From: a virus
Reading direction: 5' to 3' (one strand)
IMG/VR virus record: IMGVR_UViG_3300025299_000118
Span: 1 to 39,137 of that record
Length of the DNA: 39,137 nt
Position 1 is the stretch's first letter. The number at the start of each line of letters is the position of its first letter. A model generated the notes under the pieces. That model was not told where the DNA came from and searched no databases. It saw only the letters and a program-made list of their open reading frames with translations. Below, piece after piece: positions 37,975 through 39,137 of this stretch. The translations under genes were made by a program, and so were the position numbers.

Positions 37975-39137
37975 TGAAGGGACATATCCGCGAACGCTCG
38001 CCCGGCCGATGGGCCATCGTCATCGACGTCCCCGATCCCGAGACAGGTAAGCGCCGCCGTAAATGGCATAGCTTCGCCGGAACGAAGCGCGGCGCGCAGG
38101 TCGAATGTGCCAGGCTGATCTCGGAGCTCAAAGGCGGCATCTACATAGAGCCTGACCGCACGACTCTGACTGCCTTCCTAAGGCGCTGGCTGGAGCACGT
38201 TAAGCCGTCGGTATCGCGCAAGACACATGAGCGGTACACCGAGCTATGCGAGAAAGGCCTTACGCCACTCCTGGGCGATGTGACTCTGTCGAAGGTGAAG
38301 ACCGAGCGGATTGATGGCGCCCTATCCAAAGCGCTCGCTAGCGGGCGTCACGATGGTAAAGGTGGACTTTCGCCGACGACTGTGCGCCATATGCGCCGCG
38401 TGCTCGTGATGGCTCTTAACCAAGCTGTGACGTGGGAACTCATGCCGAAGAATCCGGCTGCACTTAGTAAGGCGCCAAAGCTGGAGCGCAAGCCTATGCT
38501 CGCCTACAACGCAGCGCAGACGGCAGCGCTGCTTCAAGCGGTTGAAGGCAAGCGATTGCACATCCCGGTTTTACTGGCGGTGATGTGTGGGCTAAGACGC
38601 GGCGAGATCGCGGCGCTCCGATGGAAGCATATAGATGTCCTGCACGCGCGGGCTTCCATCGTCGAAAGTGCCGAACAGACGGCCGAGGGCGTCAACTACA
38701 AAGAACCTAAGTCAGGGAGGAGTAGAGTAGTTGATCTCTCCTCATCTGTTGTAAAGGCGCTAAAGACGCACAGGGCGCGTCAGGCCGAGATGTTGTTGGC
38801 ACTCGGCATTCGAAGCACTGATGAGACATTCATCGTTTCCGACCACGAGGGTAGCCCACTAAAGCCTCGCATGCTGACAGACGGATGGATGCGGCTCCTA
38901 GAGGGGCTGGATCTGCCGCGCATTCGCTTCCACGATTTGCGTCATACTCACGCAACGCAGTTGTTGGCCGCCGGCGTTCATCCAAAAATCGCTAGTGAAC
39001 GTCTTGGGCACTCGACAATCGGAATTACGCTCGACCTCTACTCACACGTGATGCCCGGGATGCAAGCTAATGCAGCCGCCCAGATTGATGACATGATAAG
39101 TCGTGCTGCGGTTGAAAACGGTAATGGCAAAGGGTAG
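37974..39137 (+). CDS. int: Tyrosine recombinase (phage integrase)
   Basis: 387 aa from ATG 37974, overlapping the upstream stop codon by one base with GGAGGG 6 bases before it. N-terminal arm-binding part GHIRERSPGRWAIVIDVPDPETGKRRRKW, core-binding SAM-like domain (LTAFLRRWLEHVKPSVSRKTHERY), and a catalytic domain with Arg in MCGLRRGEIAALRW, Lys in YKEPKSGRSR, HDLRHTHATQLL, GHSTIGITLDLYSHV with the tyrosine nucleophile. All active-site residues are present, so it should integrate and excise. attP is usually next to int; it would lie just past the end of the window. Confidence 0.95.
   Translation: MKGHIRERSPGRWAIVIDVPDPETGKRRRKWHSFAGTKRGAQVECARLISELKGGIYIEPDRTTLTAFLRRWLEHVKPSVSRKTHERYTELCEKGLTPLLGDVTLSKVKTERIDGALSKALASGRHDGKGGLSPTTVRHMRRVLVMALNQAVTWELMPKNPAALSKAPKLERKPMLAYNAAQTAALLQAVEGKRLHIPVLLAVMCGLRRGEIAALRWKHIDVLHARASIVESAEQTAEGVNYKEPKSGRSRVVDLSSSVVKALKTHRARQAEMLLALGIRSTDETFIVSDHEGSPLKPRMLTDGWMRLLEGLDLPRIRFHDLRHTHATQLLAAGVHPKIASERLGHSTIGITLDLYSHVMPGMQANAAAQIDDMISRAAVENGNGKG

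Noticed and set aside
1-39137. tRNA genes, CRISPR arrays, insertion sequences, retrons
   Set aside because: No cloverleaf, no regularly spaced repeats, no transposase and no reverse transcriptase frame were seen on either strand.

Overview
The window is an almost complete temperate siphovirus (prophage) of an alphaproteobacterium, most likely Rhizobiaceae (Ensifer/Sinorhizobium, Rhizobium or a relative). The host call rests on the high GC content, the rhizobial-style AlpA-like helix-turn-helix gene, a broken LigD-type ligase, an RkpT/KpsM-like capsule export permease, and a tail gene order like that of alphaproteobacterial gene transfer agents. No tRNA, rRNA, CRISPR array or insertion sequence was recognised.

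Layout. (1) 1-6680 is an accessory flank: an excisionase-like HTH gene, a secreted/membrane gene pair, a LigD C-terminal remnant, a visibly AT-richer alpha/beta-hydrolase gene with a long uncharacterised C-terminal half, a stand-alone RNA-polymerase alpha-CTD-like protein, a gene-free stretch with two tandem hairpin+terminator units that look like small RNAs, and an orphan capsule-export permease. (2) 6700-8915, minus strand, is lysis: small membrane proteins, an XhlA-like protein, a 57-aa holin candidate, a lipoprotein and an N-acetylmuramoyl-alanine amidase. (3) 9455-30192, minus strand and transcribed right to left, is the late region: HNH nuclease, TerS, TerL, a fused prohead protease-major capsid protein, a small head protein, portal, a collagen-like/CBM-like protein, connector, head closure, HK97 gp10-like, DUF3168-like, tail tube with an Ig-like tail, two tail chaperones joined by a G GGA AAG slippery site, tape measure, three GTA-style baseplate proteins, tail tip, an SGNH-esterase tail fibre and a lectin-like protein. 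A plus-strand lipoprotein + trypsin-like protease pair lies inside the tail operon. (4) 30264-32564, plus strand: four accessory genes ending in a two-helix membrane protein with a beta-helix-like tail. (5) 32621-37342, minus strand: early operon of tightly coupled small genes including SSB and an HTH gene. (6) 37343-39137: a divergent control region with repeated TTGTGC motifs, a ribbon-helix-helix-like candidate repressor and a tyrosine integrase whose stop codon is the last base of the window.

How it fits together. The integrase and the divergent switch at the right would decide lysogeny. The early operon runs left from the switch, followed by late packaging, head and tail genes in the same direction and then lysis. 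HNH + P27-type TerS + TerL suggests cos packaging, with head genes of the HK97 kind. Genes on the opposite strand or at the flank (secreted/membrane pair, hydrolase, permease, lipoprotein/protease, membrane beta-helix protein) are the probable lysogenic-conversion or defence cargo and the least explained part. The left prophage boundary and att sites could not be placed because the right attachment site should lie just beyond the integrase, outside the window.
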